DNA of 64,000 nucleotides. Source: Prochilodus magdalenae (taxonomy: Eukaryota > Chordata > Actinopteri > Characiformes > Prochilodontidae). The translations under genes were made by a program, and so were the position numbers. The notes beneath the pieces were generated by a model. It saw only the letters and a program-made list of their open reading frames with translations, was not told where the DNA came from and did not search any database. Positions 1 to 11,980 of the stretch are shown piece by piece. The stretch is from contig JAMWET010007207.1 of the NCBI GenBank assembly GCA_024036415.1, positions 558,001-622,000 of the forward strand, given 5' to 3'. How positions within the stretch are numbered: the first letter of the stretch is position 1; each line of letters begins with the position of its first letter.

Positions 1-595
1 AAGTCATTCAGACTGGCTCCATTTGAAAAATAATGTGAGAATCATTCACTGTTGTGGTGATGGGAACCAGACATATGGAGACTTTAATGTCTCTAAAAAC
101 TGCGAAACTCACTCACTCACCTTCTAAACTCAAAGGACGGAAGGCAGGATACACCCTGAACAGACCACCAGTCCATCTCTGGGCAGACACAGAAGGACAT
201 GCACATTTACACACATACTCACACCTAGGGGCAATTTAGCATCTTGAATTCACCTGACACCACCTTCATGTCTTTGGACCATGAGAGAAAGTCCAGGGGG
301 AATCCCACTAAGACATGGGAAGACACAGCACTACCCACTTGACCACCATGTCACCCATAAGTCACATTACATGTATGTTTTAAATATGTTCCCTGATGCC
401 CAAGACATTGTTTTAATGTAAGCTTTTGATCAAAATTGCATTGTTGAAAGTTTATTTATGGTGGACAGGTGTATAAAGGATGTTTGTAGTTCTGCCATAA
501 ATTGTACTTTTCAAGGGACAAGACAGAAAACCAACACCAGATTAGGTTCTGTACTATAGAAAAAAATACTGCTTTGTTACTGTCTACTTTCTTAG
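1..595. other. casp9 intron (partial), with a repeat fragment
   Basis: No coding exon is visible. It should be the intron upstream of the first casp9 exon in the window, because it ends in an acceptor (tctactttcttag) that opens the CARD-end exon. About 200-345 resembles a common teleost interspersed repeat: 'cctaggggcaatttagc' is followed by 'gtctttggacc' and a degenerate 'cactaagacatgggaa'. A fragment of the same family in the opposite orientation lies near 28375-28520. Confidence 0.6.
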
Positions 596-794
596 AGCTC
601 TGAAACCAGGCGGGCTCAGGCCAGGCGCCTGGTCAAGGACCTAGAGACAAGAGGCAGTCGAGCTTTCTCAGCCTTCCTGGAGTGTCTTCGTGAAACTGAC
701 CAAGCCAGACTGGCAGAGCTGCTAGAGAGTGGAAATCCCGTTCCTGTCCTTGCCCCGGCCCCTGTGCAGCCTCCTGTAGTGCCCCTCCTAGTCA
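596..794 (+). CDS. casp9: casp9 exon: CARD end and linker
   Basis: Acceptor cttag before 596, donor gtaagt at 795. It begins in phase 0 and ends with one spare base. It encodes [20 protein letters not shown] and then a helix like the last CARD helices, followed by a Pro/Val-rich linker. Confidence 0.88.
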
Positions 795-3700
795 GTAAGT
801 GTGTTTTTATGGCATAATGTCCTAATCAGCATCTGCCATGTTGGAATTACCACAAACCTCTGTTCTTCATGATTCCTGTCTCATGATTCAGCAGGCAATC
901 CAGAAAGCAATAGGGATGCTGAAAACCATGACAGAGCTGATGCTTCTCAGAAGCTGGTGCCACTAAAACCAACAACGTTGCCTTTGTATGAACCTCCCAG
1001 CCCATGTGAGTATAAATAATATAAGACAGCATAAGTCATGCGTTCTTTGTAAGAAATTAAAGATTTACACTCAAAAATGTGTTATTTAATATTAATTCAT
1101 TAATATTAATGTTACTGATCTTGATGTTTGGCTTTAGTACTTTCTGAAGAAATAGCACATTTCACTGAGTAAAGGAATGTTTTAGGTCTATATTTGTTCC
1201 TCTGGAGTAGTGGAACGTAAAACAGGTATTTTATGGTTTAGTAACTTTTTATGAAAGAGAATTGAATGGTTGAATTAGCAGCTTATCTGGTGTTTCCACA
1301 GCACCTGGCAGTGAGATGCCCAGGGTACCCAGGCAAAGACATGATAGTTTACAGGTAAATATCACATTTCCAGCATTTAATGTGTACACCCTTACCAAGA
1401 CCCAAGAAAAAATTCCTTGGTGTTTAGACATTTAGAAAGTGAAACTAAAAATCACATAAACTGCCCAAAACACATTAAGAGGTTACACATTTAAGAAGTA
1501 TAATGATTAGACATGCAGGCATTAAGAGGTTACAGAAGTAGAATGTGCACTAGAACACTGAAGGTAGACAGTCGGGATGTGGGGTGAGTTTTTTATGGAA
1601 TAATGAGTGTACATACATGTACGAGGAGCAACTTTTAAGACTGAGGTTTGAATAAATATACATTTTTGTTGGAAATTAATTATTTGAAAGGGCTGTATCT
1701 GACTATTGCTGCATTCTAAGTAATTATTTCTTCATATGAACACAGTGCTATAAGATGGATGCCAGTCCTTCTGGAATCAGTTTGATCATCAACAACGTGC
1801 AGTTTGACCCTGACTCAAACCTGAAGGAGCGAAAGGGGTCTGATATTGACTGTGACAAGCTGGAGAAAAGATTTAAATTTCTTAATTTTGAAGTTATTGT
1901 TAAGAAGAACCTTACATGCAAAGTAAGTGTGTGTGTACGTGTGCACGTGTGCATAGTCATAATAACAAAGATAATAAATATGTCAGTACGATGACATGCT
2001 GATCTTGATATATCTATGACGCTGTCATTATAATTTTGTAACAGGCCTCTGTTTTTCTTCCTGGTAGCAAATTAGACATGAGTTGTCTTTACTAGCCAAG
2101 AAGGATCATTCCATGTTCGACTGCTGTGTTGTGATCATCCTGTCACATGGCACTGAGGTAAGATTATGTTGTGGGTTAATGAATAAATAGTTAGGAATCA
2201 ACCGAAACTTGGTGGGTAGGTTTGACGTTGTGAGACATGCAAATGATTCAGGTTTTATGCTTAGCCCAGCATGTGACTTAAGCACAATGGGCCTTATCGC
2301 TGTACCTAACTGACTATATAAGGTTGTCCTGTTGCACATGCATTCCTTTCTGACTCCTTCTGTTGTGTCTGTAGCATCTTTTGTCAGCGAAGTACACTTC
2401 AGAAAAGAGTTCAAAAGTCATTAGAGCAGTTGGAACAGTTAGAGAGGGGTTGCATCATAGGGCTCTGGGAAGCGTAATGGTCTAATCAACGTACTGCGCG
2501 GCATACTGGCATACTACTATGGCACGCTGTTGTACTCAAAACGCGGAGAGGGAGAACCAACAGATTATCAGACATGTGCGGAGTGACCAAACAGCCATAA
2601 TTGTGGACATTTAGCAAGCAGTGATACCCTCTGTGAGTCATTCTGATAATGCCACAACCATTGGCAGACAGCTACACGACCGACTGCATGCATGCTGCCC
2701 ATTACGTTAAATGGCACCAAAATTACAATGGTGTCATGCCAGGAACCTGTATAATATGTGTATATATGTACACCTGTGTATATATACTTCCACCAGCAGC
2801 GTGCTACGGTAGTATCCAGTCTGTCTGTTACTTTGCTTGCAAAGAATGCTACCAAAATAACAGCACAAGTCAAATAGAAAGTACGATGTGGTTTAGATCT
2901 TGTCCCTGGCTTGTTGACATCTCCACTGTTTTGCTGCACCTTTTACCCTACACCTCAGGAGCTTGCACTGATTAGCTCGATCTTTAATAAGTCACATGTA
3001 ATAAGTCCCTACTAGGGTGAGAGTACAAATACTCTGGTAAAGGTGTGAGTAACATTAACTTTTATTTATGCTTGAGTAAAACTGTAGAAGTGAATACTTA
3101 TAGATGCACTTCAAGTCAAACATATAATAATAGATTTTTATAGAATATTAATGGATTATTAATGGGTATTAATGGATTTTAATGGATTTTATTAATATGT
3201 TATTAGTTTATGTTAGACTTCCTTTCACCATCTGCAGAGTCATTCAGATGAGATTTTTTTTTTGTCCTGACGTATTAGCACCTTCCAGATTGTGCTTTGG
3301 TTTGCCACAACTGCTGCAAAACATGTGCATCTGAAAACACCTTGTAACGCCCTACGCAGTGTTCTACACAGTGGGGGAAAAACAGAACGGATCTTTGTGG
3401 GTGATGTTTTCAGTGGGAACTCAAAACCACAACACACTGAATGGAAATAAAGTTTTGCTTATTGCCCTTTTTTGTAACAAGCTACAGTGACAAGGGGCAC
3501 TCTATCTATTTCTCCCTCATTTTAGCAAATGAGTAATGGCAATGTAGAGGGGAAATACATCTGAAAGGTAAATTAATATCCATCTTTGAGCAGAATAGTG
3601 AGCATTTCACTCGCCTGTTCAGTTTAACCTGCCCCCTTTATTTTGACTGGGTATGTCATGACGGGGGTAGTGTGAATGTCGTTATACTTTGCTACTCCTC

Positions 3701-4891
3701 ATCCCTGATGGCATGGTAATTTCAGGCTCATTGTGAGTTCATACTGTGATCTCAAAGTCGCATTTTGGGCTCTACTGGACACCAGTATGTAAAGTTTATT
3801 CACTGAATATTTCCCTCTGTGTATGAAGAAATGTGATATGTTTGCATCATAAACGTCTTTATAATAATGTTTTCCACAGATGTAATTAGTAACAATTAGT
3901 TCTAATTTGTTAGACATAATTTGATTGGTTGAGAAACTGTAACTCAGTGGCAGGACATAAGTATGAGCTGGAAATTTTATTGGTGTCCATGATGGTGTCC
4001 AGAGAAAACAGAAAGCAAAACTAGCAAACATCCAAAGAAATTCTTGGGACTGCAAACAAAAACAAGCACAACATGAAAAAGTAGTGTGTGCAACCAGAAT
4101 CTGAGGAAGTGTATACAACAAACAAACAAGCAAGGATTAGGCCATAAACAAGACTTACACTCAGAATAGACCAGAAACACCTGGGACTGGGCTGGACCAT
4201 ACACTAGAGACAGGTGCAGAGCAAAGGTGGAGCAAGCAAACCAAAACAAACACATGACGAAAGACATGAGGCAAGATAAACAACAGAGGGGAAACAGAGA
4301 CACACACAAAGCAGAGCAAGACAGGATGTTGCAGAAGCGGTCTAGGGTTTTTCACAATGACTGTATCAGTCCACAGAGCCCCAGTGCCCAAGTACTGACT
4401 ACTTCGCAGCTGACCATTAGTATGATTTTGCTTTAGCTGGCTATGTATCTAATATATCATTAGACTTGCCCGTTGGGCCAGATTATGAAGAAAAGGACGA
4501 CCACAGATCTACACCAAATTCCAAAACTGTTGTTGCCTCTAAGCAAGGTTTTGGATGAGGGAACAGCTAGTAAGTTTTTGGATGACAGCACAAAGAAATG
4601 CTTTATCGTGTAGACTGGATGGAGCAATACAACATCTCAGTTTAATCTGACACTGAGAAGCTGTGCTGAACTGGTGATTGAGAGTTTTGTGACTCCATCC
4701 GCAAACAGCGCTGGTGCGCTAACGATTTATTCTGCCCAGTGTGTTGTCCTACCAAGCATGAGCACATGGTTACCTTAGGGTCCTAACTTATCTCCAGTCT
4801 GTTGGATCATCTACACTTACATTTACTACGTACCTTTGATCAGGTGATTCAGGATATATAAGTCCTATACATTTCAATGCTTGTAAGGTGT

Positions 4892-4924
<33 letters not shown>

Positions 4925-7900
4925 AACACGGTTTAGCCTGGCAAAGTCTGTGTACTTAGCTACCTAATATATACAGCACCATAAAGCTAATTTTAAATAG
5001 GACCTTTACTGGCAACGTTTTCTCCTCAATTTCTAATGAAATTCACTACAGCTACATATTATGTATTTTAAATGTGAGTTATGGTTCTTTCTAAACAAAA
5101 TGTTGCCGTTGACTTCATAAAGAGTCTGTTAATGCAGAGGTCCAGTTGGACTGAGATTTGTAGTGGGCTTATTATTAGCTTAATTTGTAGCGGGCTTATT
5201 TAAAGCCACATTCTTTTGCCTTTTGCTCATGCCTGTGAGCCAAATTACACCCCTAATGGTATTTATTATAACATACTCCATCTCTTACGTCATTGTTTAA
5301 ATGGATTTTTCTCTTCTTTCAAAGAGAGTTGAAATGGAATTTATAACCCAAAAATTCTGCTTAATATAAAGTTCAGTCATTTAAACTTGTAATGCTATTT
5401 CCTTAAGTATTGCAGCATGCTTTTTTAATTTGGTATGAAAACCTCAAATGTCACTGTAATCCTGTTTCATGTCTGATGCTCAGGCAACCCACAACCGCTT
5501 CCCTGGAGCCGTGCATGGTGTAGATGGTTCATCTGTCCCCATTCAAATAATCACAAACTACCTGAATGGCCAGAACTGTCCATCTCTGCAGGGCAAGCCC
5601 AAGCTCTTCTTCATACAAGCATGTGGAGGAGGTGAGCATTAGGTCATGAATTGCCTTTTTTCCCAGGGATTGCAATTTAAGTGAAAGCTGCTAATTTCTT
5701 TGCAGTGAATCAACCACAGGTTTGTGGCAAGAGGTTTTCCTGTCTTCTATCTACCTATGCATGGCTCGTGCAAGCAGTTAAGCAGCCGAAAGTTTAGTGA
5801 GTTTAGACATCGCTGATGAAAGTGTAACTTCTATAACAATGACCCTTAAAATCTAGACCACATTTGTTGCTTGTTTATTTCTTTAAAGTAAAAGTAAAAA
5901 AAAATAAAAATAAGTTACAGTTGTTTCTTTTTAGTGCATTTGTTACCGGTTAGATCTACAAAAAGCACTCTGTAGAATATATGTAACCCAAGTGCCCTGG
6001 GTCAAAAATTACATCTTTCACAGAGAACAAAATTACAATTTGCTGAATTTTAAATTAAAGAGGGAACAATCATGTGCAATCAAGTGCAAACATTAAGGCA
6101 TCCCAGCAAGTAAAAAATTAGTTGTGACCTGAAAATTGCAAAAAAAAAAAGCCATGATGTATTTTTTTTAGATGTATCCCTTCTGACATTCTGATATTCT
6201 GACATACAGATACTGACATGACATGCACATGTCTAAATATGTATGATGTTTTTTCTATTATTATTATTATAAGAAATCACTGCACTGGAGAAGGAGCCTG
6301 ACTGTGTTTTGTTGTACTGTACTACCTTGTATTGGTCTATTGAATTGAATTGAATTGAATTGAATTGAATTGAAATAGTAAGACTGAGAGGACAAAAAGT
6401 GTCACGTTTTCTAGTTTCACTCACACTTATATGACAAATTCTGGCAGATCAGAGGGATGTGGGTTTCGAGGTGTCACCAGATGAGGTGCAGCCCATTCCA
6501 GGTGGAATTGATGATCAGATGGATTCCATCCCCTTGTCATCCAGTAGTGATTCACTTAGCCTTTCTGATGAGGTTGATGCCAGGGCCTCTCTTCCCACAC
6601 CCAGTGACATTCTAGTGTCGTACTCTACTTTTCCAGGTATGTGTGTATGTACAGTTGTATGTTGATTATCTGAGTGAAAATAAGTCTACACATCTTCTAC
6701 AGGGAACACACTAGATGCTCATTTATAGTTTATTTGCTGAGTTGGTTTGCTCTTCACAACATACAGTGCCTTGCAAAAGTATTTAACCCTCTTGCCTTTA
6801 TACCTATTTTGTTACATTACAACCTGTATTTAAATGTGTTTTTCATCTGCATTTTATGTGATGCACAATAGTGTAACATAGTGAAACATAGTGGTGGCAG
6901 CATCATGCTGAGGGGATATTTTTCATCAGCAGGGACTGGAAAACTGGTCTGAGTCAAAGGAAAGATGAATGATGCTAAATACAGGGATATTCTTGAGCAA
7001 AACCTTCGTCACTGATTTTAGACTGAGTCCGAGGTTTGCCTTCCAACAGAACAATGACCCAAAGCATACTGCTAAAGCAACACTCGAGTGGTTTAAGGGG
7101 AAATGTGCAAATATTTGGGAATGTCCTAGTCAAAGCCCAGACCTTAATCCTATTGAAGCTCTGTGGCCAGATTTGAAGATTGCTGTTAACCAGCAAAAAC
7201 CATCTAACTGGAAGGAGCTGGAGCAGTTTTGCCTTGAGGAATGGGCAATCCCAGTGGCAAGATGTGGCAAGCTTATAGAGACTTATCCAAAGCAACTTGC
7301 AGCTGTAATTGCCTCAAAAGGTGGTTCTACAAAGTAATGTCTTTAGGGGGTGAATAGTTACATGCACTGAAGTTTTTCTTTTATGTTGTCCTATATGTTG
7401 TTTGCTTCACAATATTTTTTAATTAATTTCTTTTAAGTTTGGGTATGTTCTGTGAATGAAATTATGCAAACCCTCAAATTATCCATTTTAATTACAGGTT
7501 GTGAGGTAGCAAAACACGAAAAATGCCAGGGGTGAATACTTTTCCAAGGCACTGTATAAATAAGCACATAAAAGTATCTGATCCTAAGTCATGGCACCTT
7601 TTTAGTTCATGTTTTAATTTTTCAATTTATAGAAATTGTGCACTAAAACTTGCACAATTGAAAAATTGGTGGTTCCCGACCAATCAGGGCCCCCAGTTGG
7701 TCCACATTTTTACTCCAACCCAAATCACAACATAATTTGATAAAAATGATAAAATAAAATAAAATGATAAAATGAGAACCTTTGCAGTAGGACATGACTG
7801 AACTTATTTTCACAAAACATCAGCATGTAATTTTTGCATACAACTTCATGTGTTTGTGTCTTACTGCAAACATTCAGCGTTTCATTCAGCTGAACCTTTA

Positions 7901-9640
7901 GATGTTATTGTCACCATTAGCAAAAATCATGGTATAATGCAGTATGAATTTTTTTCTCACCCATAGTGCATTGAAACTCTGTGGAGACTAACCACAGAAT
8001 GTATTTTATTGCATCTCACTGCTTTAAAACATGTAATTGGATGACAAATAAGGTTTCCAAGTTTTTAATATGTATTTTGGTATTTACAATAATCTATTAA
8101 AATAATTTATATGTATTTCATACCTTTTAAGATAGATACTTTATTGATCCCAAAGGAAATTTAGCATGTAAAATGCTCACTTAAATTTCTAAATAATGAA
8201 TTGAATCAGTTTTACCACCTCTGCCCTTAAACTAAAGAACATTTCCCCCAAAGTAAATGTTGTGTTTTTTTTTCTGGGGTCATACCACCTTACTTAATAA
8301 TACTGACTAAACCAGCTTATTTATGACTCACCAATGACCATTTGTTTCAATATGTGGGCAGAAACATGCTCCCGTGAGTTTTAAGTAAGAGCCATGACTA
8401 AGTTTCTAGAACAGTTTGAGGGTAAGTTTGCCAACAGCCCTGAATGGATTTTGTCCACAGGATATGTGTCATGGAGGGATACATATGCAGGCTCTTGGTA
8501 TGTGGAGATACTGGATCGTGTACTGGAACAGAATTCAGCCACTGATGACCTCGTCACTATGCTAATGATGGTATGACTCTACCTGACTACATGTGTTATT
8601 CTACCACTAGCCTGGCAACCGTGTTTGTTGTTTCAGTATTGTATAGTCTAGTTGTAGTTAAGCCAAAAACAAAAATAATAAACAAATGTTTTTATGTAAA
8701 ATAGTATATTGGAAACCTGTCCTCAAAATGGATTTCGCAATACAATAAAAATAGATTACATCAGCGTTCATTAATGTGAGTTAACCAGCTTAAGGTCTGG
8801 TGAAGCTAAACCTGAAATAGCATTTCATGTTTCCATAAACGAAATTAGGGATGATTACTCATCCCTAGAAACATTCTTTTCAAATGTCTCAGCTGTGAGC
8901 AAAAGCACTGGGACTTGAATTTATACCTGGGAATGTCGTGCTGCTCAATAATGGCCCAGAGCTGCTTTTTTAGTTAGTTAGTAGACACTTGATTATCCAA
9001 AGTTTAATCTGAAATCAAGGTCAGGTACTTCTATTGATGATTAGTTCTGGGCTTACAGAGACATTAGTAGCTTCATCTTCTTATTTGACATGGCAGCCAA
9101 TAATGAACGCATGTGGTGAAGACCAGATGTGGATAGTGAAGACTCAGGTGAGTGTGTTTTAAAATAAGGGTCAGACTCACACCTGATGGTCATCCAATAG
9201 CTTTACTTATTGCTTATACCAAACTGATAATTGTAGAGGTTTACATACTTTTGCCAACAAAGACGTATATAAAGTTTCATCACAGCGATCAATAAATGGA
9301 TAAAAACAACTAATTACTATTTGTCTTACTTGTTTTACTGGATTCTTCTTATCTATGATTTGTCTGTTATTATCTTTTCAATAAAGATCTGATCACATTG
9401 TAGGTATATGTAGAAATTCACAAAATCATTAAGAGTCCCAGACTTTCCAGCAGGTAACTGCTGATATAGTTATTGAAGTGAAAATGAGCACATATTAATA
9501 CACAATTACTTACAACTGTATCTGTTGTGCAGGTGAACAACGAAGTCTCTCAGATATCTGCTAAAGGCCTTTACAAACAGATGCCGGGATCTTTTAACTT
9601 TCTTCGGAAATTGCTCTACTTTCAAGCCTCAAAGACATGA
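596..9640 (+). CDS. casp9: caspase-9 (initiator caspase), 3' nine coding exons
   Basis: Cysteine protease activated on the Apaf-1 apoptosome after cytochrome c release; it then cleaves effector caspases. Coding join: 596-794, 895-1005, 1302-1354, 1746-1922, 2068-2157, 5484-5631, 6448-6636, 8461-8570, 9533-9640, giving 394 residues in the window with consistent phases throughout. The first exon seen carries the end of the CARD; the start codon and most of the CARD are off the left edge, fitting a family length near 420. The large subunit has catalytic His in LSHG (codon 2146-2148) and catalytic Cys in the caspase-9-specific pentapeptide QACGG (codon 5622-5624). The interdomain linker contains DEVD followed by [10 protein letters not shown]. 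The small subunit starts near [14 protein letters not shown], another caspase-9 hallmark, and ends FQASKT-stop. QACGG together with the CARD separates this from effector caspases. The gene lies about 6.3 kb upstream of arhgap4, on the same strand. Confidence 0.95.
895..1005 (+). CDS. casp9: casp9 exon: CARD-to-protease linker
   Basis: Acceptor attcagcag, donor gtgagt; 111 nt, phase 1 in and out. Encodes a polar, low-complexity linker ([19 protein letters not shown]) ending YEPPSP. Linker sequence is poorly conserved in caspase-9, so the call rests on splice signals and phase. Confidence 0.8.
1302..1354 (+). CDS. casp9: casp9 exon: short linker exon
   Basis: 53 nt between ttccacag and gtaaat. 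It restores phase 0 and encodes [17 protein letters not shown]. Supported mainly by phase continuity with both neighbours. Confidence 0.75.
1746..1922 (+). CDS. casp9: casp9 exon: start of the large subunit
   Basis: 177 nt, phase 0. Encodes [20 protein letters not shown], the conserved first strand of the caspase fold, then [20 protein letters not shown]. Donor gtaagt. Confidence 0.92.
2068..2157 (+). CDS. casp9: casp9 exon: catalytic histidine
   Basis: 90 nt, phase 0, acceptor ctggtag, donor gtaaga. Encodes [18 protein letters not shown]. The His of LSHG is the catalytic base. Confidence 0.95.
2158..5483. other. casp9 intron with old mobile-element fragments
   Basis: No exon seen. 2190-2335 and 2575-2800 match a dispersed, decayed Tc1-like family whose other copies lie at 25.45, 52.3-53.7 and 54.6 kb (shared words such as 'aaacttggtgggta' and 'attgtggacatttag'). 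A (TTAT)n run lies at 4893-4922. The rest is AT-rich with nothing recognisable. Confidence 0.6.
2190..2800 (+). mobile_element. decayed Tc1-like family fragment (copy 1 of 4)
   Basis: Shares two blocks with the better-preserved copy at 52.3-53.7 kb: the 'gaaacttggtgggtaggttt' region and the block around 'gtggacatttagcaagcagtg' plus 'gcagacagctacacgac'. The ~240 bp between the blocks is not alignable by eye. No intact ORF. Confidence 0.5.
5484..5631 (+). CDS. casp9: casp9 exon: catalytic cysteine (QACGG)
   Basis: 148 nt, acceptor gctcag, donor gtgagc; ends with one base of the next codon. Encodes [12 protein letters not shown], then [18 protein letters not shown]. The QACGG pentapeptide is diagnostic for caspase-9. 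Confidence 0.97.
5632..6447. other. casp9 intron with retroelement tail and (GAATT)n
   Basis: AT-rich. 6277-6373 holds a tail-like repeat ('cactgcactggagaaggagc') ending in a (GAATT)n run at 6340-6373. The same tail recurs at 53032-53126. No exon seen. Confidence 0.65.
6277..6373 (+). repeat. retroelement 3'-tail fragment with (GAATT)n
   Basis: The core 'ggagaaggagcctgac' and the terminal TTGAATTGAATTG array match the copy at 53032-53126, which carries a clear target-site duplication. This suggests retroposition with a simple-repeat tail. Family not named. Confidence 0.6.
6448..6636 (+). CDS. casp9: casp9 exon: interdomain linker with DEVD
   Basis: 189 nt, phase 1 in and out. Completes QACGGD and encodes [12 protein letters not shown], a Ser/Asp-rich linker with DEVD at 6567-6578, and the conserved [17 protein letters not shown]. 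The DEVD aligns with the caspase-3 cleavage site of human caspase-9 (DQLD330). No ATPF-type IAP-binding motif is seen after an earlier Asp. Confidence 0.95.
6762..7556 (+). mobile_element. Tc1-like transposon, internally deleted
   Basis: Inverted ends: cagtgccttgcaaaagtatt at 6764-6783, and its complement with one mismatch ending at 7554, flanked by TA on both sides as expected for Tc1/mariner. At 795 bp it is about half the length of a full element and keeps only the 3' half of the transposase. It sits in a casp9 intron in sense orientation. Confidence 0.88.
6870..7337 (+). pseudogene. Tc1-like transposase remnant (C-terminal catalytic part)
   Basis: The clean reading frame covers [12 protein letters not shown], then [13 protein letters not shown], and ends at a TAA at 7335-7337. 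In active Tc1 transposases the second catalytic Asp lies in QQDNDPKHT; here that codon (7050-7052) reads AAC, Asn, so the triad is broken. The final Glu of NPIE is kept 35 residues later, the DD34E spacing. Upstream, '[10 protein letters not shown]'-like and 'KYRDILEQN' stretches are split by stops and frameshifts. The N-terminal DNA-binding half is missing. Confidence 0.85.
8461..8570 (+). CDS. casp9: casp9 exon: small subunit
   Basis: 110 nt, acceptor ccacag, donor gtatga. Encodes [20 protein letters not shown], matching the substrate-groove part of the caspase small subunit, and ends in phase 0. Confidence 0.95.
8571..9532. other. last casp9 intron, with a Tc1-like 3' end fragment
   Basis: 9228-9452 resembles the 3' terminal portion of a Tc1-like element ('gtttacatacttttgcca', then 'ttttcaataaagatctgat'). 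No exon seen elsewhere. Confidence 0.55.
9228..9452 (+). mobile_element. Tc1-like 3' end fragment
   Basis: Non-coding end of a known teleost Tc1 type, recognised from its word order. No matching left end was found in this intron, so it is a truncated relic. Confidence 0.45.
9533..9640 (+). CDS. casp9: casp9 last coding exon
   Basis: 108 nt from acceptor ttgtgcag to TGA at 9638-9640. Encodes [20 protein letters not shown], then [15 protein letters not shown]. This matches the C-terminal strand of caspase-9 (KQMPG.FNFLRKKL.F). Confidence 0.95.
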   Translation: MNNEVSQISAKGLYKQMPGSFNFLRKLLYFQASKT

Positions 9641-11980
9641 CCTACTGAAATGGACAGAAGACAGGCATGATGAACTGATTTCGGAACTGGTAGACTTTTT
9701 ACTGATCGACTGAAGAGAAGACGGTCCACATGCTGGGACAGTCGTCATTTTCTTTTTGACTGACTTCCAAATTCAAGCCAGAATCACTTACCTTTATAGC
9801 AAGGGTTCCCAGTCCTAGTGTGCTTTGTTTCAACTAGCACACCTGAAGTAACTAATCATGTAGTTAACGAAGCAGAGAATGTGTAGTGAGACACTCATTA
9901 TTGTCTTCCAGGTTTGTTGCATGCTAGAGGGCGCTTCCGAGCAAATTGAATATTAGTAAGTTCCTATAGAGCTTATGTGTTTGTGAATGCTTCATCACTT
10001 CATCACTTATACATACCCAAATGGAGAGCTTCAAATATTTGAACCCTGCGGTTACATTTTTTAGTTCTTTGAGTCTCCAGTAATAGGGCTTTATAACAGT
10101 ATCTGATGTATTTTAAAGCAAACTGTTTCACTCAGGCAATGAGTTGATCTGCTCAGCAGCCAGTCAGCACTGATTAGCAGTAATGGTAGCATCATATGGA
10201 AATGCAGGTAAATTTCTTCACGATTTTGTGGAATAAATCCTTCTACTTTGTAATGTTAAAGAAAGGTCCTGTGGTGTTGAGCTTTCTGTTCTTAGCTGTT
10301 TATCTGTTTTACCCTCATGGTTTTCATATAACAGGAGAAATAGGAGGTGGTGTGCCTCTCTGTAGGAAACTATGTAAGCTGGTTGGGTGCATAAGATAGG
10401 GAAAACATAAATGTGCCGAGCATGGGATTGTGGGAACTGGGATTGGGAACCCTACTCTGTACCTCAACTATAGATGGCTGCAGTGGGACATATCTAAATG
10501 TTAAAGACATTGCCTTCAAACGCTTATCTTTAACCTAACATTGGGTTAGGCTTTTTTACATTCTGATAAGATTTAGAGGATTTTTAGTCCTTTTATTATA
10601 TTGACAATCAGTACTATGTGTGATATTTAATTATGGTTTTAGAACTTGAAAAGATAATGTCTTTTTTTTTATATTTTGTGCCTAAATTCAAATTAAACTG
10701 TGACTGTGATTCAGAGGAAGTGTGAATTATTATTGCGTTTAGATCCTTGTTTTCTTGGGTGTTGAGCGGGTGGTTGATTTTTCACACCTACCAGCTCCTC
10801 ATCAGCAGAAACGCTGGCACGGCCAATCCTTGGCATTCGTGCTTCGCACCAAATGCCATGACTAGAACGGTAGAAGTGCAAGCAGAAACTCTCTGTGTGT
10901 GCTTTGCTGCAAGATGCATTTCTGGTTGATTCAGTTCTTATGATGACACGATAACATTTGTTCCCAGAAACTTACTTACTGATTGCTCTATGAGATAAAC
11001 AGTGCATGGTCATTTTCATTGCAAGTGAAATGTGCGTAAATATCAAGTAAGGGTTTTCATGAGGAGAGAAATGAATACAAATATTTTTTTAAATGTGGCT
11101 TAACAGTTTACATGCAACCAAGGTGATAAACGGAAGGGTGCTGCATGAACTGTGCTTTAATGCAGTGTTGCGCACTACCAAGTCAAATCACTGACGTGTA
11201 GAACTGCTTTTTGTGAGTAGTATTGTTCACGTCTAACTATTGTTGGTTATTTTGGTTACTGCTGACCGCAAGACATTATAAACCGTATATGAACATACTG
11301 CAGTGTGTTGTTTTTTTTTTTTTCCCCCACCTACTATTTCCTGTTCTTCTCACACACTCATCATAGCAGTTTGACACTATGCTTTATTCAGATAACCACT
11401 TTCCCTCTGTCCTTGTCTGTATCTTATATAAACATATCACTCTCATAGTATATAGTCTAATGCCCACTGATGGAGAAGTAAGTAAGATAAGTAAGTATTT
11501 GCTTCCATATTCGGCGAGCAACAGGTCACTGTTGCATATTACATTTATTTATTATTAATGCTTCATCATGTTTATAGTTTATGGCCATATATATTTATTC
11601 AGAAAAGTCAGAAAAAGTATATAGTAGATTTATTTTTTGGTCTGGTCTTTAGGAGGTAGATTTTAAGGCACCTCCTAACAGAAAGCACCATATAAAAATT
11701 TGTATTATTTGCATGCATGAAGCTTATTGCTATCTCTATTAAAGCCTTGGGTTTATATTTCTGAGAACATACTCTTTGTAAATATCCAACTTCTGAATAA
11801 TTCAAATCCTCAGCAGGGGCTGCAGTGAACTAACACTAAATTCCTGGCACTGACTGAAATTCTCCTTAGATATCCACCATTTACCACTGTTTCCACCCAG
11901 CATTGTCAAGGACTGACGTTATGGCTCTCATCAGGTGAAGCCAAGCAGCGTTCAGGCTGATTTTAATGGCTGGCGGGTGG
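9641..11980. other. casp9 3' flank and intergenic DNA
   Basis: A possible casp9 polyA signal AATAAA is at 10232-10237, about 0.6 kb after the stop; no stronger candidate was seen nearer. 9800-9905 ('ggttcccagtcctagtg') resembles a short non-autonomous teleost repeat also seen near 51645 and 60285. No ORF with recognisable homology. Confidence 0.5.
10232..10237 (+). terminator. possible casp9 polyadenylation signal
   Basis: Canonical AATAAA hexamer, 592 bp after the casp9 stop. Placement is plausible, but no transcript evidence is available. Confidence 0.3.

Larger units (their letters stand above)
6637..8460. other. casp9 intron with a Tc1-like insertion
   Basis: Holds a TIR-bounded Tc1-like element (6762-7556) and, at 8129-8165, a fragment 'agatagatactttattgat' typical of a teleost LINE 3' tail in reverse orientation. 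The rest is AT-rich without coding signal. Confidence 0.7.

Noticed and set aside
3699..4391. Overlapping minus-strand frames (144, 110 and 76 codons)
   Set aside because: Phe/Leu/Cys-rich translation of a purine-rich strand in a casp9 intron; no conserved motif.
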